Positions 1 through 11,067 of a stretch of DNA of 64,000 nucleotides are shown piece by piece; within the stretch, counting starts at the first letter, position 1; each line of letters opens with the position of its first letter. Under the pieces are notes generated by a model. That model ran no database searches. It was not told where the DNA came from and saw nothing but the letters and a program-made list of their open reading frames with translations. The translations under genes were made by a program, and so were the position numbers. Source of the stretch: Dipteronia dyeriana. Taxonomy: Eukaryota; Streptophyta; Magnoliopsida; Sapindales; Sapindaceae. The DNA lies in assembly GCA_032871835.1 (NCBI GenBank), contig CM065300.1, positions 2,919,768-2,983,767 on the forward strand. Direction: 5' to 3'.

Positions 1-57
1 AACACATTTAGGATCAGGTGAGACTGGTAATGTAATTAGTACTTAGTAATTACTTAC

Positions 58-244
58 CTTCAGCAAAGTTGGTCACTCTGACGCATCCAACCTCTCCGGC
101 AACACCTTCAATAATATCGGCACTCGTGACTTCTTTCATCTTTAGCTTCAGGACAAGGTTGTGTGCATCGACAACCAAGGCCTTGTACATCCTATCAGGG
201 GAAACAGTTGTTGCACATTCTTCACTTACAGTAATGACACCCAT
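58..244 (-). CDS. PR-10/Bet v 1-like protein, exon 1 only (gene cut by window start)
   Basis: Exon 1 of a PR-10 gene, read from the ATG at 244 (an upstream in-frame ATG at 253 would add MTN; family proteins start MGV) to the donor GAAG|GTAAGTA at 57. It gives 62 codons plus one base, the classic phase-1 intron position of the family. The exon opens with MGVITVSEE and has VDAHNL, a typical ligand-cavity stretch. The glycine-rich P-loop is degraded to EGVAGEVG instead of EGDGGxG. Exon 2 lies outside the window, so it is unknown whether the gene is intact. It runs opposite to the other intact PR-10 genes. Confidence 0.8.
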
Positions 245-1166
245 GTTTGTCAATAAAATTGATGTAGACTAAGAGATGAGAGTGGGTTGAGAGAGAGAGA
301 GCAATATATTGGGTATATATAGATTCACAACACAAGTGTAAGCCTTGGATTCATGCACAAAAATTATGAAAGAGAGTTGAATTTGTCAGACTCTTTCATG
401 AATGAAAATTTCAGCATTATGATCCTTAGATTCAGGCAGAAAATCATGGTTTTAGTTCGTGTGTGTGTGTGTGGTCTACATGTGTACAATTTGATATCCA
501 GATAAAACATCACAGCTTCTGTTCTCTTCTGTTCAAACTCAATCACATTTACTACCATTTGATTGGATTTTGAATCATTCCATGAACATTATTTTTCTTC
601 TACTTTGGAATAATCAAAAAGAAATATATGGTGAAACATTCCATGATGATGATTTTATAATGTAAACATTAATGGTGCAACTTCATTGAACAAAACACTG
701 GTGTGTACTTTCAAGCTTTAAAAGTAAACTAAATTACAAATAACAGAAGCAATTTTAGTTCTCAACAAAAAGATTTTCAAAAACCCACAAAAAGTATATA
801 TATGTAATTTGTTGACGACACAGAGAAATCGTAATTTGTTGGCTACTCTTGGGCCGATAGCCATCAAATATGGGCCGTTTCAAAGCCCAACCCCTTCAAT
901 TTGACCCATCAATAACTTCAAATAACCACAGCTGCCGTGTCTAGACTCATCAGGCTATGAGCAAGTCACTCTAATTTAATTAATTTGTTCTCTCTTTTGA
1001 TGCCCAAATTTGTCCTTTGTGCAGGCCTAGAAAAGTTCTTGTTACTTTGGTACAAAAATCAGAATCAAACACATTACTTTTATGTATTATCAGAAGTAAT
1101 TTTATCTTCATTTGAATAAATATATGAAGAAATTAAAAATTATTTGGAACTCTTTCATTATTAGCC
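245..1166. other. Intergenic, divergent promoter region between two PR-10 genes
   Basis: No gene is seen. The stretch separates the leftmost PR-10 exon (-) from the first + strand PR-10 gene, so it must hold both promoters. A (GT)n run lies near 459-472 and a purine-rich GAGAGA tract at 291-302, just upstream of the - strand gene. Confidence 0.5.
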
Positions 1167-1176
1167 TATATAAATA
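1167..1176 (+). promoter_or_regulatory. TATA box of the PR-10 gene at 1253
   Basis: TATATAAATA, 77 bp upstream of the ATG. The spacing and consensus fit a plant core promoter with a short leader. Confidence 0.55.
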
Positions 1177-1252
1177 AGTCCTCCATTGTCCTTATAATTA
1201 TTCTAATTCTTTCAGTCCATTCTACAAATTAACACCTTCATCAATTAACATA

Positions 1253-1833
1253 ATGGGTGTATTCACTTACGAAATGGAAGTCATTACAAAAATCCCCGCG
1301 GCAAAAATATTCAATGCAGTGATCCTTGATGGCGACAACCTCCTCCCGAAGATCATTCCGCAGGCAATTAAGAACGTTGAGCTCATCGAAGGAGATGGAG
1401 GACCCGGAAGCATCAAGAAGATCACTTTCGGCGAAGGCTAGTTTATTTAATTTAATTTAATTTAATTTAATTTACACATACACTCAAATATATACATTAC
1501 ATGTCACATTTTTTTGGTCACATATATGCAGGAAGCCAATTCAAGTATGTGAAGCATAAAGTGGAAGCATTAGACAAAGAGAATTTGAGCTACAGTTACA
1601 GTGTGATTGAAGGTGATGCATTGATGAACAATGCACTTGAGAAAATTGTGTACGAGACCAAAGTCTCACCTTCTCCAAGTGGTGTTGGATCCATATGGAA
1701 GAACACCAGCAAGTACTACACCATCGGCGAATTTGAAATCCACGAAGAGCAGATCAAGGCTGGCAAAGACAAGGCTTCAGCTCTGTACAAGGCCATTGAA
1801 GCCTACCTCCTGGCCAATCCTGATGCCTATTAA
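1253..1833 (+). CDS. PR-10/Bet v 1-like protein (copy A), two exons, GC-AG intron
   Basis: Exon 1 is 1253-1436 and exon 2 is 1532-1833; the intron is 1437-1531. The product is 161 aa, the usual PR-10 length, opening MGVFTYE and ending ANPDAY. The P-loop [10 protein letters not shown] is canonical. PR-10 proteins are small cytosolic proteins with a hydrophobic cavity that binds flavonoids, cytokinins and similar ligands; many fruit and pollen allergens belong here. The intron donor is GAAG|GCTAGT: no GT donor keeps the frame, and read-through meets TAG at once. The acceptor is TGCAG|GAAGCC. This copy and those at 3051 and 5818 form a GPG P-loop subgroup. Confidence 0.9.
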
Positions 1834-2916
1834 AAATCTAAATCACGTTCTTTGATGTGGGTGTGAGGGGCTTATTATCACTAAGTCATCTCGACTTCTG
1901 TCTGCATGTTCTGCTGAGATAGTTTGGTTTTTTTTTCTTGTGTTTAAACTAAAATGACTGCATGTCTGTCATTTTACAATAAATTTACTGAAAATTATCA
2001 GTTTCAAAACATAAATAATTTACTTTGCTTTGAATATCATGATCTCAAATTCTCAATAAAATGGCAAGTTGCTGATATTGCAGAAAAATGTATTACACAA
2101 CCAGGGCATTTCGGGTTTTAAACTGTATTCAACGGCTGAGATGTGATGTCTGAACAGAAATAAAGTGCAGGGTCCGCTGATCTCGATTTGATTCAACATA
2201 ATGGGGCTAGCAAAAGATAAAAATGATGATCACTGCTCATTTCGGCCATTTATTATAATAAGTTCTTTGTGCTTTTTAATTTCAAGTTCCTACCAACATC
2301 TTTGAAGATTATAAGATTTGAACATATATTAATATTTCAAAAAAAAAAAATTGAAAACATGCAAAAACAAAAAAAGTCTCACTAGAAGATGATAAAAATT
2401 GGATGGACAAATTCCATTCTTGTTCAGATTTTGGTTTAATTTTGTGGAGAAATAGATGGACTATTTGTTGATGAATAAATTCAAAATCCATCATTTATTG
2501 GGCATATTTTTTTTCCTTCAAGCTCACAATGAAAATTAGACTTTTAAATGTGAAGTTGCAAGGAATTAATGTCACCTAAAATTGAGGTGGTAGGCCTCTC
2601 CAACGCCCATGTTATTAAAAATAGTGTTTCTTACTTAAAAGGTCTTTCGCTTCAAAATTATATGCACCGGCTTTGTCACATCTTACGTTAATGGCAAGTA
2701 AGATTTTGAACCAATTGATTAATATCTTACTTAGTGGATCCTGAATGAAAAGTCGGTCCTGAATTCCTTGCCGCATCTTTTAATTACATTGACATATATA
2801 TGATGTAGATCTTTGTAGCCACATATATGGTATGTTAAAGGTAGTTGAAGCCACACTTACAAAAAAAAAAACTAATTGGTATCACTAATTGGTTTCACAC
2901 ACCAGATCTTCTCAAT
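1834..2916. other. Intergenic DNA between PR-10 copies A and B
   Basis: No gene is seen. AT-rich, with A/T homopolymer runs. The first ~200 bp are presumably the 3' UTR of copy A (AATAAA-like signals near 1978) and the last ~150 bp the promoter of copy B. Confidence 0.4.
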
Positions 2917-2925
2917 CTATAAATA
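2917..2925 (+). promoter_or_regulatory. TATA box of the PR-10 gene at 3051
   Basis: CTATAAATA, 134 bp upstream of the ATG. The same motif stands upstream of the gene at 9384. Confidence 0.5.
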
Positions 2926-3050
2926 CCACATTAGGCCTTTTTTCCAACCACAACCCAACTGATCAAAAATTGTCCCGTTTCAATCGATCCATATATTTTT
3001 CCATCTCTTCGAATTCGATTTCGTTGTCCAAACTCTGAGAATATTTATTC

Positions 3051-3620
3051 ATGGGTGCTTTAAGTTTCACAGAAGAGTTCAGTAGCCCTGTCCCTGCCGG
3101 GAAGTTGTTCAAGGCCGTCCTGGATTCGGACAACCTCTTACCGAAGATTATGCCTCAAGCTTTCAAGAGTGTCGAGACAATCGAAGGCGATGGAGGTCCT
3201 GGAACCATCAAGAAGATGAACTTCACTGAAGGCTAGTTGTTGTGCACTTGTTTTTGTTCTACGAATCCTAGTTTTCTTCGCTTAACTTGCATCAGAAGGC
3301 TTTTTTTTTTTATCATTTCAGGTACTGAATTCAAGTACTTGAAGAACAGAGTTGATGCTCTAGACAAAGAGAGAATGATATATGCTTATACAGTAATCGA
3401 AGGCGGTGACTTGCAGGACAAGGTTGAATCCATTTCCTATGTGGTCAAGTTTGAGGCCACCGCAGACGGAGGATGCAAGGGCACCAATGTCAGCAAGTAC
3501 AATGTGAAACCAGGAGTCGAAATCACGGAAGAGCAACTCAAGGAAGCCAAAGCAAAATCCATGGCAATCTTCAAGGCTGTGGAAGCCTTTCTGTTGGCAA
3601 ACCCTGCTGCCTATGCTTAA
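3051..3620 (+). CDS. PR-10/Bet v 1-like protein (copy B), two exons, GC-AG intron
   Basis: Exon 1 is 3051-3231 and exon 2 is 3322-3620, encoding 159 aa from [10 protein letters not shown] to NPAAYA. The P-loop [10 protein letters not shown] is canonical and the C-terminal helix ([12 protein letters not shown]) is intact. The donor is GAAG|GCTAGT, the same GC donor as copy A, and the acceptor is TTTCAG|GTACTG. Intron retention would stop translation immediately after residue 61. Its start (MGALSFTEE) is close to copies at 5818 and 7834, so these three look like the most recent tandem duplicates. It is likely a ligand-binding, stress-inducible cytosolic protein like its family; no substrate can be inferred. 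Confidence 0.9.
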
Positions 3621-4064
3621 TTTAAAGCCACAATATTTATTGCATTTGCAGTTTTGTATCAGCACCACATATATTCTGCTAAATTATTATAATTACTATT
3701 ATTATAATTATTAATGCTTCTATGAATTTCCCTACTGTGACTGAATAAGCCAATTTGCCTTGATTGAATAAAAGTATAGTTTTTATAATCATATCCATTA
3801 CATGTGACGGCTTGATCTAGACAGGGTTCCGATTAATTTCTTACCCGATCTGTATTGTCCTCCATATTTGGACATAAACTATTATGTAAAAAAGATTTGA
3901 ATAATGTTGTTCCAGTTTCCGGCCATATACTAAAACTTAATAACTAATAGCAAAACAAGGTTTTCTGTAGTGTAATCAACCAACAAATTAAATAAACAAA
4001 ATTGCTAATCATGTGATGTAGCCATGTTGGACACCTCTGAAAGCTTCCGTGGAGGGGTTTGAAT

Positions 4065-4669
4065 TAGGGATGGCAATTTGACCCACACCCGCGGGCACCC
4101 GTCTAAACCCGACCCTGTAGGGTCGGGTGTGGATGGTGAATTTACGATCCTCGAATCCACAAACCCGTTTAATGAAAAACCCAGTGAGTTCGAGGGCGGG
4201 TACGGGTTGAAAAAACAAACCCGCGGGTTAAACCCGCATAAATAAAATACTTGTATATAAACATACATAGACATTTGAATTATTTTTAGTCGTTTTATTT
4301 TTATAACTATTATTGTTTTGTAATGTATCAAGTAGGGAATTAGAAATGAAAATTTAATTCAATTAAGTATTCAATAGGTGATTACATGTGGAAATTTACA
4401 AATGACAAATCGCGGATTCACGGGTTCGTGGGTTGCGGGTTTATGGGTATCTCGTGGGTGAAGCATCCACCCATGAACCAACATTGTTTCGCGGGTTCGC
4501 GGGTAAGGGTATGGGTGCAGCCTTAACCCCGCGGGTTCAAACCTGCCCGCAAACCCGCAAACCTGGTTACCTATGCGGGTTCGAGGGCGGGTGTGGGTGA
4601 GGAAAATTTTCACGGGTGAGGGTTTGGATTTTACAAAACCCACCTGAACCCGACCCGCTGTCATCCCTA
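4065..4669 (+). mobile_element. Non-autonomous hAT-like element, copy 1
   Basis: The 605-bp element begins TAGGGATGGCAATTTG and ends TGTCATCCCTA, and is flanked by a perfect 8-bp duplication GTTTGAAT (4057-4064 and 4670-4677). An 8-bp duplication with TAGGG-type ends fits the hAT superfamily. The interior is full of short GGGTT/GCGGGT and CCCGC motifs and has no transposase. A second copy, inverted, lies at 11704-12311. Confidence 0.75.
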
Positions 4670-4724
4670 GTTTGAATGTAGAGTTGCACAAAATCAATGC
4701 AACGTAAGTGCATCATAGGTGGAT

Positions 4725-5662
4725 GTGTAAATCGTAATTCCAAAAACAAATCCGGTCGGTATCTGAAAACAGAAAGCAACAACACAAGAAAATAACACGT
4801 TAGAAAACAATGTTTGAACCGAGGTCCGCGTTTCATACGGTGTTCTTAAGGCAATTTCGCCGGGGGCAACATCGTATATGTAGTAGGTGATTGTCTCCCA
4901 GGATATAACGGTTCAATAGTGGTAGGCGTAAGCACCAACCACTACCAGTAAATTCAAACCGAGTTTAAACTTACCAAGAAAACAGAGAAGAAAAATAGGA
5001 ATTCGGCTACTCAAAATTAAGTGTATTCCGGTACGTTAACTTTATGAACGGAATACTATGGCTTTTAAATAGCCAAATCGAAACACTAGGGTTTGCAGAT
5101 TAATTTTGATAAATTCGTTTTTGAATTAATAAAGAAATAATTTAATTATATAATATTCTCCAAAGAGATTTATTTCTAATTAAAACCGATTATGTATTCT
5201 TAGTAATCAAATAAGAAATTAAAATCCAAACAATTAAAACTTTCCTTATTCATCACAATAAAAAAACGTTGACTTAGGGAAGTGGCAAAAGATCAATTGG
5301 ACTCTCACGGTCCAATGGGAGCGGCGCCTCAAAGGTTCAGGGTCCATGATTTGCACCCCTCGCGCGTGCAAGAGAGAGCTTCTATGTCACACATGTTGAT
5401 ATTTCATATCACACATTCACTTATAAACTACATATAAATGATTTCCCTAGGTAATGTGGGATTCATTTTAATCCCTACACAATGGATCCACTTTGAAACT
5501 CAATTTCTCATTCATCCATTAACCATTTTGTGAACCTGAGTATACTATTTCGAAGTTCTCACGGAGGAGAATTCGAATCCACTTTAATCTTCCATTTCTA
5601 TTGAATTTATTGTACTCAATTTGTGCTATCAAAATGAGAGTTTATCATAAAATTTCCAACAT
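4725..5662 (-). mobile_element. Probable solo LTR (Copia-like), reverse orientation
   Basis: Read on the - strand the segment starts TGTTGGAAATTTTATG and ends GATTTACACA, i.e. TG...CA ends. It contains a TATTTAAAAG promoter-like box followed by an AAACCCTAG-type leader motif on that strand. It interrupts homology between the upstream regions of the PR-10 copies at 5818 and 7834, which supports an insertion. I could not find a clean 5-bp target duplication, so the boundaries are approximate and the class is an inference. Confidence 0.4.
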
Positions 5663-5745
5663 TATGATGATGCAGACTTGTAACCATACGGTTAGTTGGA
5701 GGTTTGGAGCTTTAATGATGGCATTAATGGGGAAAGAAAATCTTA

Positions 5746-5755
5746 CTATAAAAAA
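5746..5755 (+). promoter_or_regulatory. TATA-like box of the PR-10 gene at 5818
   Basis: CTATAAAAAA, 72 bp upstream of the chosen ATG. Confidence 0.45.
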
Positions 5756-5817
5756 CCGACATTGAGAGTGCTTCTGACAATATTCCATATTGTTTGCACT
5801 TGAAAACTAGATATATC

Positions 5818-6456
5818 ATGAGTGCTTTAACATTCACTGAAGAGTTAATCTTCCCTGTCGCTGCTGGAAAGTTGTTCAAGGCCGTGGTCTTTGATTCAGA
5901 CAACCTCTTTCCGAAGCTAATTCCTGAAATTTACCGGAGAATTGAAATAATCGAAGGTGATGGAGGCCCTGGAAGCATTAAGAAGGCGGAATTCAGTGAA
6001 GGCTAGTAGTATAGTTAGTTAGTTGCACTACTTGATTTCTGATCATTAGCATAATTTCTTACTCAACTCTGCATTGTAGTATTTTTAATTTTTGTTGTTG
6101 TTGTTGTCTATGCAGGAGCTGAATTTAAGTACTTGAAGAAGAGAATTGATGCTCTAGATGAAGAGAAGTTGACATATGGTTATACGGTGATTGAGGGAGA
6201 TGTGTTGATGGACAACGTCGAATCCATAGCTTATGAGGTCAAGTTTGAGGCCACCCCAGATGGAGAAGGATGCAAGTGTACTTATGTTAGCAAGTATACT
6301 CTCAAACCAGGTGCCGAAATCAGCGAAAAGCAACTCAAGGATGGCAAAGCAAAGCTCGCGGCAATGCGCAAGGCTATGGAAGTTCATCTCTTGGAAATGC
6401 ATATGCTTAAAATCAAAGGCACTCTAGTAGCACCACCACATCCACACCTGTTATAA
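5818..6456 (+). CDS. PR-10/Bet v 1-like protein (copy C) with frameshifted C-terminus
   Basis: Exon 1 is 5818-6001 and exon 2 is 6116-6456, giving 174 aa. I chose the ATG at 5818 (MSALTFTEE) over the in-frame one at 5794 because it matches sister copies. The P-loop [10 protein letters not shown] is intact. The donor is GAAG|GCTAGT (GC-AG) and the acceptor is TGCAG|GAGCTG. Near 6390 the sequence CTCTTGGAAATGCATATG lacks 7 bases present in the copy at 7834 (CTCTTGGAAAATCCTGATG). The frame therefore shifts and the usual LLxNPDAYA ending is replaced by a 20-odd residue tail rich in His/Pro. The fold core could persist, but the end of the C-terminal helix that closes the cavity is changed. It may be an expressed variant or an early pseudogene. 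Confidence 0.75.
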
Positions 6457-7833
6457 CCTGTGTTTATTGCTGCATTATTAATTATTGCTTCTATGGTTTC
6501 TACTGTGAATAAATAAGCCAATATTTTCTGGCTTGATGAATAAAAATCTTGAAGTAGCAACAAATAACAAAGAGATCCAACCCCAAATTTGATTAAAAAT
6601 CTTGGACTTTTTTTTATTTGATAGAAACCAAAAAGTTCAAATAACTGTAGAAAGAGAGGGAGACTGCAAGAATGGAGAATATGACAGTTGACACCAACCA
6701 GCACTTGTCCTGTTTCCTCACTATTAATAATAATTGACTGATAGGCATCTTATTAATAAAAGAGTGGACAACCTTAAATCAAATATTAATGACATGTATT
6801 GATTCTCAACTTACTAATTTTAGTAAACACTATAATATAAATTAAGAATCGAGTTCGTTTCCTTGGTCAGGATTCCTGATTAGTAAAAATAGTTAGTGTA
6901 GATAGAAGGAGTGCTCATTGTTTCATGCAGTGTCTGTTGTGTTTTTTGCTGCTTAGCCACTTGTTTGATCTCATTGTAGATCACTATTTTTTTTTTGTTT
7001 ATTATAGCTCATTTATTCTTCAAAAACAAATGATATTAACTTTTTTTAAAAGCTGTTGTTATTAACTTTTCAATGGTCATAGTTAATATTAATTTCTGAT
7101 TCTTCAGCTTTCTTATATCTATTTTAAAATATTTAAAAAAAAAATTACAATCAGCCTACCCACTTGAGTTTAAGTGTGTGTTGCTCTTCCACTAATGAAG
7201 ACAGTAAATTAATTACTCTTTTTGCTAAAGGTTCAACTACATAAGTGAAGAAGGAAAACAAAAAAAAAAAATATTATTACAAAGAGACTCAAGTATTTGG
7301 CCAATTATTGTTGATCTTCTAGAAAAATAACAACTTTAATTTTCTTCATAATCACACTTTTGATTGAAAGAGTTGCACAAAATCAATGCAACCTAAGTTG
7401 GAGGTGGGATGTAGCTGTTCTCTCTAATGCCATAGTCAAGAATAGATATAATTTCTTACTAAAAATGGTGGTGCTTATTTTTTTGTTTTTTTTGTTTTTT
7501 TGTTTTTTGTTTTCGAACGTAACACTGATTTAACGTACAATACACAGAACAAATCACTTCACGTACACTCAGCTCTTTCAGGGCAATGAATTCAATGAAA
7601 GGGCATATGTGAAGTTCTAATTTCTGAAATGAAATGAAAAGTCTGTCATGAATTCTATTCATGCACATTGATTAGATACAACTTCAATGAGTTGGAGCCT
7701 TGATTATGGGGAAAAAAAAATTGTTCTACGAAAACCAACCTTGGTGTTTTCCATGAACACCACCAACTTGAGAATTCTATAAAAATTGTTCTATTAGAAT
7801 TTTGATCAATATTTTTTGTATTTGAAAACTATC
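6457..7833. other. Intergenic DNA between PR-10 copies C and D
   Basis: No gene is seen. The block at 7370-7392 (GAGTTGCACAAAATCAATGC and onward) matches 4681-4703 upstream of copy C, so the two promoters descend from one duplication. Confidence 0.5.
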
Positions 7834-8424
7834 ATGGGTGCTTTAACATTCACTGAAGTGTTAAACAGCCCTGTCGCGGCTGGAAAGTGGTACGAGGCCT
7901 TGATCTTTCATTTGGATAACCTCTGTCCGAAGCTTATTCCTGAATTTTTTTGGAGAATTGAAATAATTGAAGGTGATGGAGGTTCTGAAAGCATTAATTA
8001 GGAAGGCTGAATTCAGTGAAGGCTACGTAGTAGTTAGGTAGTTGCAGTACTTCATTTATGATCGTTAGCTTAATTAATTTCTTATCTGTTTAGTTGTTGT
8101 CTATTTTATGCAGGGGCTGTATTTAAGTACTAGAAGAAGAGAATTGATGCATTAGACAACGAGAAGATGATATGTAGTTTATACGGTGATTGAGAGCGAT
8201 ATGTTGATGGACAACATCGAATCCATTTATTATGATCTCAAGTTTGAGGCCACCCAAGATGGAGGTGGAGGATGCTAGTGGACTTATGTTAGCAAGTACA
8301 CCCTCAAACCAGGTGCCGAAATCAACGAAAAGGAACTCAAGGATGACATGGCAAAGCAAAGCCCGCGGCAATGCACAAGGCAGTGGAAGCCCATCTCTTG
8401 GAAAATCCTGATGCATATGCTTAA
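7834..8424 (+). pseudogene. PR-10/Bet v 1-like pseudogene (copy D)
   Basis: Exon 1 homology is 7834-8021 and exon 2 is 8114-8424. Disablements relative to copy C: a 4-base insertion (TTAG) around 7997-8000 gives a stop at 7999-8001; the P-loop is altered (EGDGGSES); TAG at 8131-8133 replaces a Leu codon in exon 2; a 1-base insertion near 8175 shifts the frame; and another TAG lies at 8276-8278. The donor position reads GAAG|GCTACG, again GC and further decayed. The 3' end still encodes LLENPDAYA before TAA. Clearly non-functional. Confidence 0.88.
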
Positions 8425-9290
8425 TAAGACACCACACCAGTGTTTGCTAGCCGCATTGATTATTGGTTGCTTCTATTGTTTCTTGTGTGACTCAAGAAGC
8501 CAATATTTTGGCTACCCACTTGAGTTTTTGTGTGTGCTATTGCTAAATATTTTGACATTACTTGTGTTTAAAGATTGATTTTATATAATACCAAACATCA
8601 GAAACTCTTGGATGATCAATTCCTTAATCAATGTAACAGTAAAGATGCTCCCAATTTCGAAACTGGATCTGGATATTCTAAAGAATAGAACGAATATGGC
8701 CGGTCAGGATCTTGGAAAAAAATTCCATGAGAATGCTAGTTACATGTAAACAATTATCAGAACACTATTATCAATGCGGTCTGTTTATAAAAAAATGCAA
8801 TTCATTATTGGTGCTAAAATTCCATGATTCAGACATTTGTCTCACTATGTGTACTGTTCTCTAAGCTAATGGAATTCATATAAAAAAAAGGGTTTGTTTT
8901 TTTAATGCCTTTGTGATCCATAATTTTGTTCTTAGCATTTGTACTTTATATCATTCTTCAGGTATTCCAATCTACTCAGCCTCTCTGGTCTTTGGAAAAA
9001 TCAAATATGAAAGTGACTTGCTGATAAATCTGAAGCAACAGAAAAAAACTTCAAGAACCTATTGGGTTGTAAAGCCTTAATCAGTAATGTTGCGCTATGT
9101 TGGGGTCGAACCACTGTAAACACCAATTTGATAGTGGAAATTTGAGTGTTGGTGCACTCAGTAGATATAAGTTTATGCCGAATCATGTAAAATCTTGTGT
9201 CCCATTTTATTGTTTTCTTGTTTTCATGTGTTTTGATTATTGTTTTAGATTAGCTTATTTCGTAACAGAACCCCCACCATGACTTGTAAC
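8425..9290. other. Intergenic DNA between PR-10 copies D and E
   Basis: No gene, RNA or clear element is seen in these ~870 bases. Confidence 0.4.
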
Positions 9291-9299
9291 CTATAAATA
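9291..9299 (+). promoter_or_regulatory. TATA box of the PR-10 gene at 9384
   Basis: CTATAAATA, 93 bp upstream of the ATG. Confidence 0.55.
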
Positions 9300-9383
9300 C
9301 CATCACCGTCTCTCATTATCCATACCAAGTTTTCAAGACTCTCCACATACATAGCTACTAAAAAGCCAATTCTTGAAGATATC

Positions 9384-9981
9384 ATGGGTGTTTTCAGTTA
9401 CAGTGATGAATACACTTCCCCAGTCCCTCCTGCAAGGCTATTCCAGGCCTTGATTGTAGACTCACACAACCTCATTCCAAAACTCATGCCTGTAGCAGTC
9501 AAGAGCATCGATATCATTGAGGGCGATGGAGGAGTTGGAAGCATCAGGCAGATCAACTTCAATGAAGGCAATTTACACACACACACGTATATATATATCG
9601 AATCAGCTTACATTATACGTAATTTTGAATATATATAGACTAATGTATATAATAATACTGGTCTTTGCTTTTGTAAATGCAGGTAACCAAGTGAAGTGTA
9701 TCAAGAACAGAATTGATGAACTAGACCCGGAGAATTTCTCGTACAAGTACAGCTTGATTGAAGGCGATGGAGTGATGGACAAGCTCGAAAAGATCACTTA
9801 CGAAGTCAAGTTCGAGACAACACCAGATGGTGGTAGCAAAAACAAGATGACAAGCACATACTATACTAAAGGCGATTTTGCGCTCACCGAAGAGGAGATC
9901 AAGGAAGGCAAAGACAAGGCCTTGGGAATGTACAAAGTTGTGGAAGGCTATCTTCTCCAAAACCCTGATGCATATGCTTAA
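9384..9981 (+). CDS. PR-10/Bet v 1-like protein (copy E), two exons, GC-AG intron
   Basis: Exon 1 is 9384-9567 and exon 2 is 9683-9981, encoding 160 aa from [10 protein letters not shown] to NPDAYA. The P-loop is [10 protein letters not shown]; the GVG form is shared with the genes at 10430 and 28.6 kb and marks a second PR-10 subgroup. The donor is GAAG|GCAATT and the acceptor TGCAG|GTAACC. The first GT downstream (CACAC|GTATAT) would put exon 2 out of frame, so GC is the only donor that works. The C-terminal helix ([14 protein letters not shown]) is complete. Likely a cytosolic ligand-binding PR-10 protein. Confidence 0.9.
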
Positions 9982-10429
9982 AATACATCAATTCCCTTAA
10001 AATAATAAGTGTGATTTCAAGTGTATGCTCTTTGATCTTACTTGAATTGTATGTTGCTGTTTGTTGTGTTTTTCTTGTCATCTTTTGCTTTGGCCACCAA
10101 TCTCAACCCACTTGCGTGATTGATGTAATGTTCATGGTTAAATAATAATTTTTTGATTACAAGAAAGCAAAATTACAATCTTTTTTTTCTCTTATATACA
10201 TTTAATCTAATTCTAATCAGTAGAAGCTTCCATCAATATCAAGTGTTGACCAAGTCATAATAAATATATTGACCATTGACCAGAAATTTAGCTTTATTTT
10301 TATTGTCTATATTATCAACAAGCACGGAAAGTCTTCAATCTTCAATCTTTATTTGTTGATCTCTCTCCTCTTTTGTCTTGCAAACCACCAAAACCCTTTT
10401 GACTCCTTAACAAAAATAATCAATCAAAC

Positions 10430-11067
10430 ATGGATTTTTCCAGAAAGATCTCTCAGTCATTTGTGACTCAGGTGTCACCGGACAGGATGTTCAAAGCCTT
10501 GATCCTTGATTCCCACATCATCTGCCCCAAGCTTATGTTTTCATCAATCAAAAGTATCGAATTGATCGAAGGCGATGGAGGGGTTGGCAGCATCAAACAG
10601 ATCAACTTCTTTGAAGGTAACAAAATTTTTAGTTTTCAGGTCTAATCATTACTCAACATATATATGCTGCTACGTACATATTACAGATATACCAGAGTCA
10701 TGTTGTTTTATCGATAAGATTGTGGATTCAAATATCTAAAATCTGTGTTTGGGGTCTAAATCATGCAGGGAGTTCAGTGAAGTATATGAAACAAAGGATT
10801 GACATGCTAGACAAGGAGAAATTCATATGCAAATACAGTTTCATAGAAGGAGATGTGGTGATGGACAGGCTTGAATTAATAACTTATGAGGTCAAATTTG
10901 AAGGATATGGTCATGGAGGTTGTGTTTGCAAGATTTCTAGTGAATTCAAACCAAAAGAAGGTACAGAGATCACAGAAGTTGACATTGAGCTTGGAAAAGA
11001 CAGAGCTATTGGAATGTATGAAGTTGTGGAAGCATATCTTTTGGCACACCCTCAAGCCTATACTTAA
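10430..11067 (+). CDS. PR-10/Bet v 1-like protein (copy F), two exons, GT-AG intron
   Basis: Exon 1 is 10430-10616 and exon 2 is 10769-11067, encoding 161 aa. The donor GAAG|GTAACA is canonical and the acceptor is TGCAG|GGAGTT. The N-terminus is unusual: MDFSRKISQSF replaces the MGVxxY start, though strand order and the P-loop [10 protein letters not shown] follow normally. It ends LLAHPQAYT rather than NPDAYA. Length and both exon boundaries fit a functional gene. It is more divergent than copies A-C and E, so its ligand may differ; nothing in the sequence says which. Confidence 0.87.

Noticed and set aside
1253..1441. A 62-residue stand-alone peptide ending GEG-stop
   Set aside because: It is exon 1 of a PR-10 gene; the TAG is inside the GC-AG intron and exon 2 follows in phase.
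3360..3668. 102-codon frame on the - strand
   Set aside because: Mirror of PR-10 exon 2; the same mirror frame occurs in sister copies.
4005..4697. Overlapping - strand frames of 69-108 codons
   Set aside because: Repetitive translation of the GGGTT/CCCGC-rich hAT-like element.
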